64,000 bases of DNA from DATARH01 sp963746885 (GTDB taxonomy: Bacteria > Pseudomonadota > Alphaproteobacteria > ATCC43930 > CGMCC-115725), in NCBI GenBank assembly GCA_963746885.1, contig CAVVDM010000018.1, positions 310,001 to 374,000 of the forward strand, written 5' to 3'. Under the pieces are notes generated by a model that saw nothing but the letters and a program-made list of their open reading frames with translations, was not told the origin of the DNA and searched no databases. Position numbers and translations under genes: made by a program. Below are positions 26,420-35,934 of the stretch, one piece after another. The stretch's first letter is position 1. Every line of letters begins with the position of its first letter.

Positions 26420-27334
26420 ATGAGGGTCGGGATCTCGCTCACCAGCAACTACCCGAGCATCAAAGATCCGCGTCAAGCAGCGCGCTGGATGATCGAGCGG
26501 GCTGCGGCCTCACGCCGTGCCGCGCTCGATTCCCTGTTTGTCGGCGACCAGCACGCGTCGCCCACGCCCTACTACCAGAACACGCCGATCCTCGGCCGGC
26601 TCCTCGCGGAATGGGGCGACGCCCCGGCCGGGTGCCTGTTCCTGCTGCCGTTGTGGCACCCGGTGCTGGTGGCAGAGCAGATCGGGACGCTCGCCGCCAT
26701 CGCGCGAGGCCCCTTCATCATGCAATGCGGGCTCGGCTGGGGCGAACCTCGCTTTGCCGCGATGGGCGCCAATTTCAGGACGCGACCTTCGGCGTTCGAG
26801 GAGGCGCTCGACATAATTCGGCGCTTGCTCGCGGGCGAAACGGTGAGTTCCTCGCGGCGGTTTCGAGTGACCGACGCGAGCCTTGCGCTGCGTCCGGCCG
26901 AGCCGGTCGCGGTCTGGATCGGCGCCAGCGCGCCGCCGGCCATCGACCGCGCGGCGCGACTGGCCGAAGGCTGGATCGCGAGCCCGGGCCTCACCCGCGA
27001 GGAGGCGCGTGCGCAGGCCGATTTATATCGCGAGCGCTGCGCTGCTCACGGCAGAGAGCCGGGTGCCGTCGTTTTGCGGCGTGACATCTACGTCGGCGAG
27101 TCGTCGTCCGAGGCACAGGCGGTGTTGCAGCAGGTGCTGAGCGGAAGCTATCGCGGCATGCAGGCGGAAGCCGTGACCGCGGGATCGGTCGCCGAAGTTG
27201 CCGAGCAATTCCGGGCGTTTGCGAAGATCGGGTACACCGACATCCTGGTGCGCCATCTGACCAATGATCAGCCGAAGGTTTTGGGCTCGCTCGAACGGCT
27301 TGCAGCAGTGCGCGCGGTGGTGGCCGAGGCCTAG
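26420..27334 (+). CDS. LLM-class flavin-dependent oxidoreductase
   Basis: A 304-residue luciferase-like monooxygenase-fold protein (F420 or FMN). It begins MRVGISLTSNYPSI and has LDSLFVGDQHASPTPYYQN, the substrate-lip region. FIMQCGLGWGEPRFAAMG supplies the cofactor phosphate loop, and YTDILVRHLTNDQ is near the end. GGAAGGACGAGG lies right upstream of the ATG. It probably shares an operon with the upstream hydrolase. It is the last core-like gene before the mobile-element island. Confidence 0.85.
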   Translation: MRVGISLTSNYPSIKDPRQAARWMIERAAASRRAALDSLFVGDQHASPTPYYQNTPILGRLLAEWGDAPAGCLFLLPLWHPVLVAEQIGTLAAIARGPFIMQCGLGWGEPRFAAMGANFRTRPSAFEEALDIIRRLLAGETVSSSRRFRVTDASLALRPAEPVAVWIGASAPPAIDRAARLAEGWIASPGLTREEARAQADLYRERCAAHGREPGAVVLRRDIYVGESSSEAQAVLQQVLSGSYRGMQAEAVTAGSVAEVAEQFRAFAKIGYTDILVRHLTNDQPKVLGSLERLAAVRAVVAEA

Positions 27335-27750
27335 CCGCTCTTCGGATCATCCTCGAATACACCAACCGGCTGACCCTTGATGCCGACGAGCGCCTGCCAT
27401 ATGCAGCTGTTGCGCCCCGGCGAGAACATGCAGGGCGGCGCGGCCCGCCGGCGAGGGGGCTGTCGACGACGGCGAAAAACCAGGCCAGGTGGCGGCGCGA
27501 GAGTTGGCCAGTTCACGGCAGTTTTTTGATCCACGGGTCGTTTCTTTGTTGGGCCTGGGCGGACCGCTTCTTCGTCCGGGCCTGCGGTCTCGACAGCCGT
27601 CGCGCGCAGCGGCGGTCGAGGAGGCCCGAAGTGCCCCGCGTAGCGGCGCGCAGTCGCCATTAACATCTGACAGTGGGTGATCGTCCCGGCCCATGCGCTC
27701 ACCTTACAGCTGGCACGTGCCGGGGCGCTTTGGCCCACGAGGGCCAGTGT
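27335..27750. other. Non-coding edge of the mobile-element island
   Basis: About 416 bases without a supportable gene. Toward the right end GGCGCTTTGGCCCA (27724-27737) lies just outside the istB relic and may belong to the terminus of that IS21 element. No target duplication could be seen, since the other end is lost. Confidence 0.35.
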
Positions 27751-28110
27751 TTATTGTTGGGCTTCTGCCTCGCCCCGGGGCTTGCGGGCACGGCTCTGTT
27801 TGAGGCGATAGCTGTCGCCGTTCCTCTCGAGGACTGACGTGATGTGTCAGCCTGTCGAGCAGCGCGCCGGTCAAACGCTCGGACCCGAAGATCTCGGCCC
27901 ACTCGTCGAACGGCAGATTGCTGGTGATCAGCGTGGCGCCGCGTTCTTTTGCAGGCGCAACAGCCGCCGTTCGTCGCGGGCCTCCATCAACTCATGGACC
28001 CCAGCCTGCCGGGGGCGATGGCGAAGCCGACGGCGAGGTCCTTCTGACAGGCGGCCAGCCCCAGGCCCAGCGCGACATGGGTTTTGCCCGTGCCACTCGA
28101 GACAGAGAAG
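27751..28110 (-). pseudogene. istB: IS21-family helper ATPase IstB, internally deleted
   Basis: Read on the minus strand, SSGTGKTHVALGLGLAACQK (Walker A, degenerate at GPPGTGKT) leads after a few residues into EARDERRLLRLQK. Then come LITSNLPFDEWAEIFGSERL and GALLDRLTHHV, with the tail DSYRLKQSRARKPRGEAEAQQ and stop TAA at 27751. The normal IstB is about 250 residues; the stretch holding Walker B and sensor regions is gone and the pieces lie in shifted frames. The IstA transposase is absent. It is therefore a dead remnant, and its 5' side abuts the HTH fragment of another element. Confidence 0.8.
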
Positions 28111-28159
28111 GCGTCGGTGACGGACGTGTCCGACGAATACGGGGTCATCCCGCCCGACC

Positions 28160-28675
28160 TTTTACCAGGCGAAGTTGGACTTCGAAGAGGCAGGCATCGC
28201 AGGACTTGTCCAAAAAAAACGAGGCCCGCGCCGTCCGCACAAGCTCCAGAGCGAGGTGCTGGCCTTTCTCACAACGCGGCTGATCCCAGGCGAGCCGATC
28301 CGGGCGCGCGAACTGGCACAGCTGGTCCAGAACGAGTTCGGCCTGGAGCTGCATCCGAGAACGATCGAGCGGTCGATCGGTGGAAAAAACATCACGATGA
28401 TCATCGCCTGTCCGAAGCCGGCCGCGCACGCACCAACCGTGGCGGAGCGGTACGAGCTGTTGCGCGCCGCGATGCTGGGCGCGGCACTGCCCCCGGACTC
28501 CCACGCCGGGCTGATCGTCTTTCTGCAGCGCGGCATGTGGACATGGGCGCGCACGATCGTCCTCGATCCTGCCCGGCAAAGACCGGTCCGAGTTGCGCCG
28601 AAGAACGAACCCGCTCGCGCGGGAGGGGAGCACGCGTCGCGGTCGGCGCAAATTCGACGAGGTGATGCGCAGTAG
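28160..28675 (+). pseudogene. Helix-turn-helix protein of an IS91-type unit, 5'-truncated
   Basis: The frame enters at FYQAKLDFEEAGIAGL, continues KKRGPRRPHKLQSEVLAFL, then RARELAQLVQNEFGLELHPR, and ends in a segment with VAERYELLRAAMLG. This resembles a family of HTH proteins in which a KRGPKGPHKL motif precedes a winged helix and which travel with integrase/IS91 pairs. The normal N-terminal 40 or so residues are missing, cut at the istB junction. A TTG at 28175 could in principle start translation, but no ribosome-binding site is convincing. Confidence 0.55.
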
Positions 28676-28744
28676 CGCGTGACGGTCGGGGCATCCGATC
28701 CCGAGCATCGAAGGTCCAGCAACCTTCAGCTTGGGAGAGCCCCG

Positions 28745-29650
28745 ATGACCTCCGATACTTCACCTCAGCCCATCAGCCCGCTGCGGGCGCGCATGATCGA
28801 AGACATGAGCGTGCGCGGCTTCAAGGAGGACACGCGGCGCGATTATGTCCGCCAGGTGCGGGCATTCGCGGCCTTCATCGGCCGGTCACCCGACACGGCG
28901 ACGGCGGAAGAGCTGCGCCTCTTCCAGCTGCACCAGACGCGCAGCGGCGTACAGCCGCCGAGCATCAACGGCGCGGTCTCGGCCCTGCGCTTCTTCTTCA
29001 CGGTGACGCTCGACCGCCCGGATCTGGCGCGGCGGCTCACCGTCGTGCCGTACCCGCGGCGCATCCCGACGGTGCTCAGCGTCGAGGAGGTGACGTTGCT
29101 GCTGCAGGCGGCATCAGCGCCGAAGTACAAGGCGGCATTCGCCACCGCGTACGGCGCCGGGCTGCGCGTCTCGGAAGTTGTCGCGCTCAAGGTCGGCGAT
29201 ATCGATTCCGAGCGCATGCTGCTGCGCGTCGAGCGCGGCAAGGGGGGCAAGGACCGCCACGCGATGCTGTCGCCGCAGCTGCTCGGGCTGCTGCGCGTCT
29301 GGTGGCGGGAGGGGCGGCGGCGCAGCCTGCTGCTGCCGGGAGGCTGGCTGTTCCCCGGCCGCAACCCGGTCGAGCCGCTGTCGGCCCGCCAACTCTGCCG
29401 CGTTGTCCGCGCCGCCGCCCAGGCCGCGGGGATCACGAAGCGCGTCTCGCCGCACACGCTGCGGCATAGCTTTGCCACCCACCTTCTCGAGCAAGGCGTC
29501 GATATTCGCGTGATCCAGACGCTCCTGGGTCATGCCAAGCTCGACACCACGGCGCTTTACACCCGCGTCGCCAACACCACGATCCGGGCCGTCACCAGCC
29601 CGCTCGACCGGCTCGCACCGTTGATCGAGGGGCCGCGACCCGAGGCGTAG
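28745..29650 (+). CDS. Tyrosine recombinase accompanying an IS91-type transposase
   Basis: A 301-residue phage-integrase-family enzyme. The N-terminal SAM-like DNA-binding domain covers about residues 10-95. Catalytic residues are visible in order: Arg in GAGLRVSEVVAL, Lys in RGKGGKDRHAML, His-x-x-Arg in SPHTLRHSFATHLLE, His in LLGHAKLDTTALYT, and the Tyr in the same segment. GGGAG precedes the ATG at 28745. It ends ten bases before the IS91 transposase, so they are co-transcribed. It appears intact. Confidence 0.9.
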   Translation: MTSDTSPQPISPLRARMIEDMSVRGFKEDTRRDYVRQVRAFAAFIGRSPDTATAEELRLFQLHQTRSGVQPPSINGAVSALRFFFTVTLDRPDLARRLTVVPYPRRIPTVLSVEEVTLLLQAASAPKYKAAFATAYGAGLRVSEVVALKVGDIDSERMLLRVERGKGGKDRHAMLSPQLLGLLRVWWREGRRRSLLLPGGWLFPGRNPVEPLSARQLCRVVRAAAQAAGITKRVSPHTLRHSFATHLLEQGVDIRVIQTLLGHAKLDTTALYTRVANTTIRAVTSPLDRLAPLIEGPRPEA

Positions 29651-29659
29651 CCGGCGGCC

Positions 29660-30865
29660 GTGCGCCGCCCGAGGCTGGAGGTCGCGGACGTCTTTCATCG
29701 CCATGGGGCCGACTGGCGCCGCGCCAATGCCGGGCATGTGAGCCTGGGTCAGCTCCAGGTCATGTCGGCGATCGAGCAGTGCCGCTCGGCCGCGCTCGGC
29801 GGGCATGTCGAGCGCTGCGAGGATTGCGGTCACAGCCGCATCGCCTACAACTCGTGCCGCAATCGCCATTGCCCCAAGTGTCAGGGCGCGGCGGCGACGG
29901 ACTGGCTTGCGGCGCGCGAGGCCGATCTGCTGCCGGTCGGCTATTTCCACGTGGTCTTCACGCTGCCCGCCGAGATCGCCCCGATCGCCTACCAGAACAA
30001 GGCAGTGATCTACGACCTGCTGTTCCGCACAGCCGCCGAGACGCTGCTGACGATCGCTGCCGATCCCCGGCATCTCGGCGCTCGCATCGGCGCCACCGCC
30101 GTGCTCCACAGCTGGGGCTCGGCAATGACTCACCATCCGCACGTCCACATGATCGTGCCGGGCGGCGGGATATCGCTCGACGGCACGCGCTGGGTACGCT
30201 GCAAGCCCGGGTTCCTCTTGCCGGTGCGGGTGCTTTCCCGCCTGTTCCGACGGCTCTATCTGTCCGCGCTCACCGACGCTCACGCCGCAGGCCGGCTGGC
30301 GTTCTTTGGCGAGATCGAAGGCCTGCGTCGTCGCCAGGCTTTCGCCGCTCATCTCGCACCGCTCAAGAAAAAGAACTGGTTCGTCTATGCCAAGCCGCCC
30401 TTCTCCGGGCCGGAAGCGGTGCTCGCCTATCTCGCCCGCTACACCCACCGCGTCGCCATCGCGAACCGCCGTCTCGTGGCTCTCGACGAGCGCGACGTGA
30501 CCTTCCGGTACAAGGATTACCGCCGCAACGGGCAGGCCCGGTATCGCACCATGACCCTCGCCGCCGACGAGTTCATCAGGCGCTTCCTGCTCCACGTGCT
30601 ACCGAAAGGCTTTCACCGCATCCGCCACTACGGGCTGCTCGCCAGCCCCGGCTGCAAGGCCAACATTGCACGCGCCAGGGAGCTGATCGCCGCCCCGATC
30701 CCAGAGGACGCGCCGACAGCAACACAGGACACAGCCGATCCGGGCGCCGCGCCCGATCATCGCCCGCCATGCCCTTGCTGCGGTGGCCGTATGATGATCA
30801 TCGAGGTATTTGGGCGCGGCGGCGCACCGCGCGGCCCGCCCTCCGGCGCCGGGAGCGGGATTTGA
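29660..30865 (+). CDS. IS91-family transposase (HUH/Y-type, rolling circle)
   Basis: A 401-residue single-strand transposase. The N-terminal zinc-binding domain has CEDCGHSRIAYNSCRNRHCP, then KCQ. The HUH metal motif is HHPHVHMIVPGGG. The catalytic Tyr lies in AYLARYTHRVAIANRR, and a second zinc-like pair CPCCGGRM is near the end. The GTG start at 29660 follows the integrase by nine bases. All active residues are present, so the enzyme may be functional, although the upstream HTH partner is truncated. IS91 elements move without target duplication, so ends are hard to see. Confidence 0.9.
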   Translation: MRRPRLEVADVFHRHGADWRRANAGHVSLGQLQVMSAIEQCRSAALGGHVERCEDCGHSRIAYNSCRNRHCPKCQGAAATDWLAAREADLLPVGYFHVVFTLPAEIAPIAYQNKAVIYDLLFRTAAETLLTIAADPRHLGARIGATAVLHSWGSAMTHHPHVHMIVPGGGISLDGTRWVRCKPGFLLPVRVLSRLFRRLYLSALTDAHAAGRLAFFGEIEGLRRRQAFAAHLAPLKKKNWFVYAKPPFSGPEAVLAYLARYTHRVAIANRRLVALDERDVTFRYKDYRRNGQARYRTMTLAADEFIRRFLLHVLPKGFHRIRHYGLLASPGCKANIARARELIAAPIPEDAPTATQDTADPGAAPDHRPPCPCCGGRMMIIEVFGRGGAPRGPPSGAGSGI

Positions 30866-31379
30866 AGCGATGACAATCCCTGTCGTCTGGTTGCAGCACC
30901 CATCCGCCGGAACTTCTCGTTCCCGGCGCCGTGCCCGTTTTATTCTGGCATCGGCAAGCGTTGGCAGGACATCACTGATCAGTCCCCGATCAGGCCCTCA
31001 GCGGCGCTGGCAAGGCCCGGTCCGCAGTCATCAGTGGCTTTCAGCTCTCGCCAATCTCCCCAAAACCATCTCCTGCCAACGCCGCTGCGCGACCAAATCC
31101 CCATAGACGGCCAACCGCTCGCCGCTCTCCCGCGGGTTCGTTCTTCGGAGGCTTTCGGACGCCGGCCCCTATACCGCATCCACTGCTCGCGCCCGGCCGG
31201 CAACCGAAACCCTTCCCGATAGCGGCCACCCGCACGGCCGCAATCGAACTGGCGGGACGAATGTAAGCGGACCTTGATCGGAGAGATCGGGTGGATCGGT
31301 AGCCGTGCGATCGCTGCCCGGATCAATACTCCCGGCATCATTCGAGCCAAGGGCCGTCGGCGAAGAGCCTTTCATTATT
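30866..31379. other. Non-coding stretch after the IS91 transposase
   Basis: About 510 bases without a supportable gene. It should contain the downstream terminus of the IS91-type unit. Its GC-rich hairpin-forming content around 31120-31220 is compatible with that, but I cannot place the end exactly. Confidence 0.35.
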
Positions 31380-33074
31380 TCAATTCACTAAGAGATGAGC
31401 GTGCGATCGTGACAGCATGCCTCCGGAGAGGGTTCGTGCTTTGAACCCGTGTTGCAGCAGGATCCGCGTCGCGGAGTAGGCGCGCTGACCGGATCGGCAG
31501 ATGACCAGGATCTCCTGATCGCGAGGGAGCTCGCGGAGACGCGCCCGGAGTTGACCTAGTGGGATGTTGACCACGCCCGGCACATGCTCGGCGGCGAGTT
31601 CCACGGGCTCGCGCACGTCAAGAAGGAACCCCTCCTCGGCGGCATCCCAGTGACTGAGCGGCATGTCACCACGCAAGACGTCGGCGGCAACCATCCCCGC
31701 GAAGTTGACCGGATCCTTCGCGCTGCCGAATTGGGGCGCGTAGCAAAGCTCGGCTTCCTCGAGGTCATAGATCGTCGCCCCCATCTGGAGCGCCATGGCG
31801 AGCTCGCTGATGCGCTTGTCCACCCCATCTTCGCCGAGCGCTTGCGCACCGAGAAGGCGCCCGTTGGATTTCCGGAAGATGACCTTCATTGCGATCGGCT
31901 TGGCACCCGGGTAGTACCCGGCGTGTGAGTTCGGGTAGAGGTAGACCTTCTCGAAATCCTCGTCGCCCATCCGCATGAGCGCCTTTTCGCTGACGCCGGT
32001 CCAGGCCGCCGCCGCGCCGAAGAGTCCGATAATCGCGGTGCCCTGGGTGCCGCGGAAGCGGGAGTGGCGACCGGCGATCACATCGGCCGCGATGCGGCCC
32101 TGCCGGTTCGCCGGCCCGGCGAGCGCGATAAGACTCCACTCGCCGGTGACGAAGTGCTTGACCTCGACGGCGTCGCCGACGGCGAAAATATCCGGGTTGC
32201 TCGTGCGCATCTGTTCGTCGACGCGGATCCCGCCGCATTCGCCGATCTTCAGGCCCGCCATCTTCGCCAGCGCGGTATCCGGGCGCACGCCGAGGGCGAG
32301 GATCACGATGTCGGCCGGATAAGTCTTCCCGGACTTGGTGACGACATCGACCGCACCGTTTGCAGCCTCTTTGAATTCGGCCACGCCGTCATTGAGCGCC
32401 AGATGGATGCCATGCCGCTCCACGTAGCCCTCGACAATGCGCGCCATTTCCTGATCGAGCGGCCCGAGAACCTGATCGAGCATTTCGACGATGGTCACGT
32501 CGAAACCTCGATGCACGAGGTTTTCCGCCATCTCGAGGCCAATGAACCCACCTCCGATCACGACCGCTCGGGTTTTGGGCTTCACCGTCTGGAACCCCGA
32601 GTACCTGTGCATCCCGGAGAGGAACGACGAGCCTTGTTCGATCCACTCGCGGATCGCCCTCGCGTCGGGCACGGTCCTCACCTGGAAGATTCCCGGGAGG
32701 TCGATTCCGGGCAGGGGCGGACGGATGGACGGCGCTCCGGGCGACAGCACGAGCTTGTCGTAGGACTCCGTCGTTACTTCGCCGGTCGCCACATTGCGCA
32801 GTTCGACGGTCTTCTTGTCCGGCGAGATCCCGACGGCCTCGCAACCCGTTCTCGCCTCGACGGCGAACTGAGTGCGGAACGTGTTTACATCGGCGACCAG
32901 AAGGCTCAATTCCTTTTCGATGACGCCGCCGACATGGTAGGGCAGACCGCAGTTCGCATACGAAACATACGGCCCGCGCTCGACCATGACGATTTCGGCT
33001 TGCTCGTCCAACCGGCGCAGGCGAGCGGCGCACGAAGCGCCGCCGGCCACTCCACCAACGATGATGACTTTCAC
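31380..33074 (-). CDS. CoA-disulfide reductase/NADH oxidase-like flavoprotein with rhodanese domain
   Basis: A 564-residue two-domain enzyme. The FAD/NAD(P)H disulfide-oxidoreductase part covers residues 1-445. FAD is bound by IIVGGVAGGASCAARL, the single redox Cys is C42 in SYANCGLPYHVGG, the NAD motif is VVIGGGFIGLEMAE, and NPDIFAVGDAVEV closes the FAD site. A C-terminal rhodanese domain (about 465-555) has active Cys in LVICRSGQRAYSA. Such fusions reduce CoA persulfide or polysulfide and are linked to redox and sulfane-sulfur stress. The last residues (SRSHAHLLVN) are unlike the usual SGGYxTW end and may be altered. It lies ten bases after the HPF gene in a stress operon. Confidence 0.92.
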   Translation of the reverse strand: MKVIIVGGVAGGASCAARLRRLDEQAEIVMVERGPYVSYANCGLPYHVGGVIEKELSLLVADVNTFRTQFAVEARTGCEAVGISPDKKTVELRNVATGEVTTESYDKLVLSPGAPSIRPPLPGIDLPGIFQVRTVPDARAIREWIEQGSSFLSGMHRYSGFQTVKPKTRAVVIGGGFIGLEMAENLVHRGFDVTIVEMLDQVLGPLDQEMARIVEGYVERHGIHLALNDGVAEFKEAANGAVDVVTKSGKTYPADIVILALGVRPDTALAKMAGLKIGECGGIRVDEQMRTSNPDIFAVGDAVEVKHFVTGEWSLIALAGPANRQGRIAADVIAGRHSRFRGTQGTAIIGLFGAAAAWTGVSEKALMRMGDEDFEKVYLYPNSHAGYYPGAKPIAMKVIFRKSNGRLLGAQALGEDGVDKRISELAMALQMGATIYDLEEAELCYAPQFGSAKDPVNFAGMVAADVLRGDMPLSHWDAAEEGFLLDVREPVELAAEHVPGVVNIPLGQLRARLRELPRDQEILVICRSGQRAYSATRILLQHGFKARTLSGGMLSRSHAHLLVN

Positions 33075-33084
33075 CCCGGACGGC

Positions 33085-33429
33085 TCAGGCCGAGCCGCGG
33101 CGGTCCTGCGACCCCGGGTGATCGTGCAGCCGCCCGAGCGTGCCCTCGATCAGCCGGGTCAACTTGTGGGCCGCGCCGTCGACGGCCTGGTCCAGGCTCG
33201 CCGCCTGGTGCGTGACGGTAATGGGCTGGCGGCCCTCGAGGCGCGCTTCCATCATGCAGCGCTTGTCATCCTGTCCGCTCTTGCCGGCGTTCTGGTCGCT
33301 GAGGTGGATTTCCACCCGGGTGATCCGATCGCTGAAGCGCTCCAGGGCGCCCTCCACCACACCGCTGAAATGGGCGATGAGCTTCTCGCCGCCTTCGATG
33401 TTGTGGTCGGTATTGATCTGGATCTGCAT
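33085..33429 (-). CDS. HPF/RaiA-type ribosome-hibernation factor
   Basis: A 114-residue protein of the S30AE/HPF fold. It begins MQIQINTDHNIEGGEKL, has VVEGALERFSDRITRVEIHL, and basic residues on the second helix (AAHKLTRLIEGTL). These proteins bind the 30S A/P sites and stall ribosomes in stress or stationary phase. AAGGAGGGAAGG directly precedes the ATG. It is a short form without the C-terminal dimerisation domain. Its place beside the CoA-disulfide reductase suggests a stress cassette additional to the chromosomal copy; that is inference. Confidence 0.82.
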   Translation of the reverse strand: MQIQINTDHNIEGGEKLIAHFSGVVEGALERFSDRITRVEIHLSDQNAGKSGQDDKRCMMEARLEGRQPITVTHQAASLDQAVDGAAHKLTRLIEGTLGRLHDHPGSQDRRGSA

Positions 33430-33487
33430 CCTTCCCTCCTTTTGACGGACAACGCTGGGTGATGGACAACGCCGGCCGCGGCGACCC

Positions 33488-33937
33488 TCATGCGCTGCTC
33501 ACATCGGCAAGGTGGGCGGCCAGATCGGCGTTGGGTACTTTGGTGAGGTCTTTCTGCAGCTGAGCCGTGATCTTGCGCTGGGTGGGTTCATCGAGCGCCT
33601 GCCGAAGATCGGCGAGCGCATGCGCCGGCGCAACCAGAACCAGCGCGTCGAACTCGTCCCGTGTGTTCGCCGCATTCAACCACGCGGCAACCTCGTGCGC
33701 GAAATCCTGCTTTTCGGCCCGGTGCAAATCCTGGCGCGGCTGCACCGCATGGCGCGCCGACGCCGCGCTCTCGCGCACTCGCCCCGGCCGCTCGGAGCCA
33801 AGATCGTGCGTCGCGCGATGGATATCCGCCGAGACCATCTCCTGGAGGGTGTCGAACGCCTCCTGCCGGTCGCGCTTCTGGACGATGCGTGCTCGCCCGC
33901 CATCGGCGACGACATACCAAATCCGTGGTCGGTTCAT
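33488..33937 (-). CDS. Host-attachment protein family (PF10116)
   Basis: A 149-residue protein starting RPRIWYVVADGGRARIVQK, the usual first strand of the family originally named for attachment to host cells in Agrobacterium. The fold relates to archaeal release-factor/baeRF proteins. It has a conserved HDLGSERPGR patch and FDALVLVAPAHALADLR in the second half. Its true role is not established. GGAGGAGAAACA gives a strong ribosome-binding site. It heads the three-gene stress operon with HPF and CoA-disulfide reductase. Confidence 0.82.
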   Translation of the reverse strand: MNRPRIWYVVADGGRARIVQKRDRQEAFDTLQEMVSADIHRATHDLGSERPGRVRESAASARHAVQPRQDLHRAEKQDFAHEVAAWLNAANTRDEFDALVLVAPAHALADLRQALDEPTQRKITAQLQKDLTKVPNADLAAHLADVSSA

Positions 33938-34420
33938 TGTTTCTCCTCCGCTCGCTCTTCGGCCTCATTAACGACAGGGAGAGACCGCGCAAGCATTGTC
34001 CCCGAAGATGCGCCACCCTACGAGTAAAAGTCACCAGCGTCAGCCATCGGAACATACTCAGAGACAATATGATGTCCTTCGCGGCTGCGATCAGCCAACA
34101 CCGAAAAGGACCGGAACGCGCTGTCGGCGAGCCGACTTTGCGCGGCTTGGCGGTCGAGCTTGTTGTCGAGGATGATGGAGCGCACCGGGCGGCAGGTCTA
34201 CGTGCCGACGACCCAAATCGCGATTTTGGTGGAGAGCTGCCGTTTGGAACGGCAGCTCTCCCCACCAAACAGGCCCGGTTCTCGGTCCCGCTAGGAAGGT
34301 CGCCTTCGGGGCGAGGCCGTGGGCAAACGCGCGATGGGAGGTGGACGATGCGCTGTGTTTGGCGGCCATGGCGGTCGAGGCGCCGGTAAATCGGCTGGCG
34401 CGTGTGGCTTGAGCGAGAGA
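33938..34420. other. Non-coding stretch with a large palindrome
   Basis: About 480 bases between the host-attachment gene and the IS1182 relic. Open frames here show no family resemblance. The main feature is the palindrome at 34225-34269. The promoter for the stress operon must lie in its left third. Confidence 0.4.
34225..34269. repeat. Long near-perfect hairpin (20-bp stem)
   Basis: TTTGGTGGAGAGCTGCCGTT is followed by a TGG loop and then its reverse complement, which carries just two extra C bases as a bulge. It is the strongest hairpin in the window that is not followed by a T-run. It lies in a gene-free stretch between cargo and IS1182, so it may be an insertion-sequence end, the fused ends of two elements, or a regulatory RNA structure. 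Confidence 0.75.
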
Positions 34421-35934
34421 TCAGGTTCGGATCGCCGCCATCAGCGGTGCCACCCCGAAGATCGAGATCATTCGCTTGAGGTTGTAGGCCAGGACGAGGA
34501 GGCTCATCTCGGTTCGGACCCTGTCGGGGGTCCGGGTCAGGAAGTGGGTGGCACCCATCCACGCCTTGAGGGTTCCGAACGGGTGTTCGACGGTCTGTCG
34601 TCGCACGCCCATGGCCCTGGGCATGCGGTCGAGCCGATCCTGCATGGCGTCAAGGACGCCTTCATGTTTTCAGCGCTTGACCCGCCTCACTTTCTCCGCG
34701 GCTTGAGAGGACAGGTGAAGCAAGCGGTCAGATGACGGTATTGATCGATGTCGCCCGAGCGATCGGATCGGACCCGCCCCCTGGTCAGGTGCTGGCCGGC
34801 CGGGTAGGTGTAGTGATCCTTCTCGGCGTCGTAGATGAAATCCTGCCCGGTGAATAGGCCGCGCTTGGTGTTGCCGGAGGTCAGGGTCTTGGGCACGACA
34901 GGTGTGTTAGTGGCGGCAAGAAAGCGCGTCTAACGGCGCGCAGTCACGACCGCTGTCGCGGGCGGCGATGGTATGGCGCACGCGCGCAGACTTGGCCGAT
35001 CCCGGGTCTGAAGAGTTGCGGTGTCGTCCGACTGCGGCGGTGAGCTGCTCGCAGCCCGTGGCCTGCTGTGCCTTCGACGCCATGGGGCCAGGGGCGCAAG
35101 CTGGTGGCGGTCGTACCCCTGGTTGATCACCTCGTGAGCCACGATCAGATGGTGTTCGGCGTCGACGGCGATCTGCACATTGTAGCCGACGGTGGCGGTG
35201 CCTTTGCCGCTGGTCGCCATCGAACGGGCGTCGGGATCGGTCAGCGAGACCTGCTGGTCAGGTGCGTCCTGGACCATCTGCTGCATCACCTTCAAGGCCT
35301 GCATCTGTTGGCGCAGGCCGGCAATCTTCTCCTTCAGCCGGACCGACTTGGCCTCGGCGACATCGCTCTCTTCGCGGTCGGCCCGGTCCAGCGCCCTCAG
35401 GTAACGCGCGATGCTGGCGTCGGCCTGCTCCATCCGTCCGGTGACCTTGGCCACCGTGTAGTTCTTGTCGCGGTTGTTCACCGCTTTGAACTTGCTGCCG
35501 TCGATCGCAACAACGGCACGAGTGAAGAGTTTGAGCCGACGGCAAAGCGCGACGAACTGTCCGCACACCGCCCGGATCGCCGCGCCATTGTCCTTGCGGA
35601 AATCGGCAATCGTCTTGAAGTCAGGCGCCAGCCGCCCGGTCAGCCACATCAGCTCGACATTGCGTTGCGCTTCCCGTTCCAGGCGGCGGCTCGACTGGAT
35701 GCGGTTGAGATAGCCGTAGAGGTAAATCTTCAGCAGTGTCGAGGAATGGTAGGCCGGCCGTCCCGTCGCCGCCGGCGTCATCCCGGCAAACCCCAGGGCG
35801 GCAAGGTTCAACTCGTCGATGAAGACCTCGATCACCCGAACCGGGTTCTCCTCGCTGAGGTAATCTTCCAGGCTGTTCGGGAGCAGCGTCCGTTGCGTCC
35901 GATCTTCGCCTTCAATAAACCGATGCATCGTCAA
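34421..35934 (-). pseudogene. IS1182-family transposase, frameshifted
   Basis: The N-terminal two thirds are continuous from MHRFIEGEDRTQRTLLP through AVVAIDGSKFKAVNNRDKN (first catalytic Asp) to the point after VINQGYDRHQLAPLAP. There the frame is lost. The middle part (GNTKRGLFTGQDFIYDAEKD, then HLTACFTCPLKPR) and the C-terminal part (RRQTVEHPFGTLKAWMGATH, with the Glu, then LVLAYNLKRMISIFG) lie in other frames. Total length matches a full transposase of about 500 residues, so this is a nearly complete but multiply frameshifted copy. Confidence 0.9.

Noticed and set aside
33588..34562. 324-codon minus-strand frame across host-attachment gene and palindrome
   Set aside because: Covers a real gene in another frame and non-coding sequence; low-complexity and without motifs.
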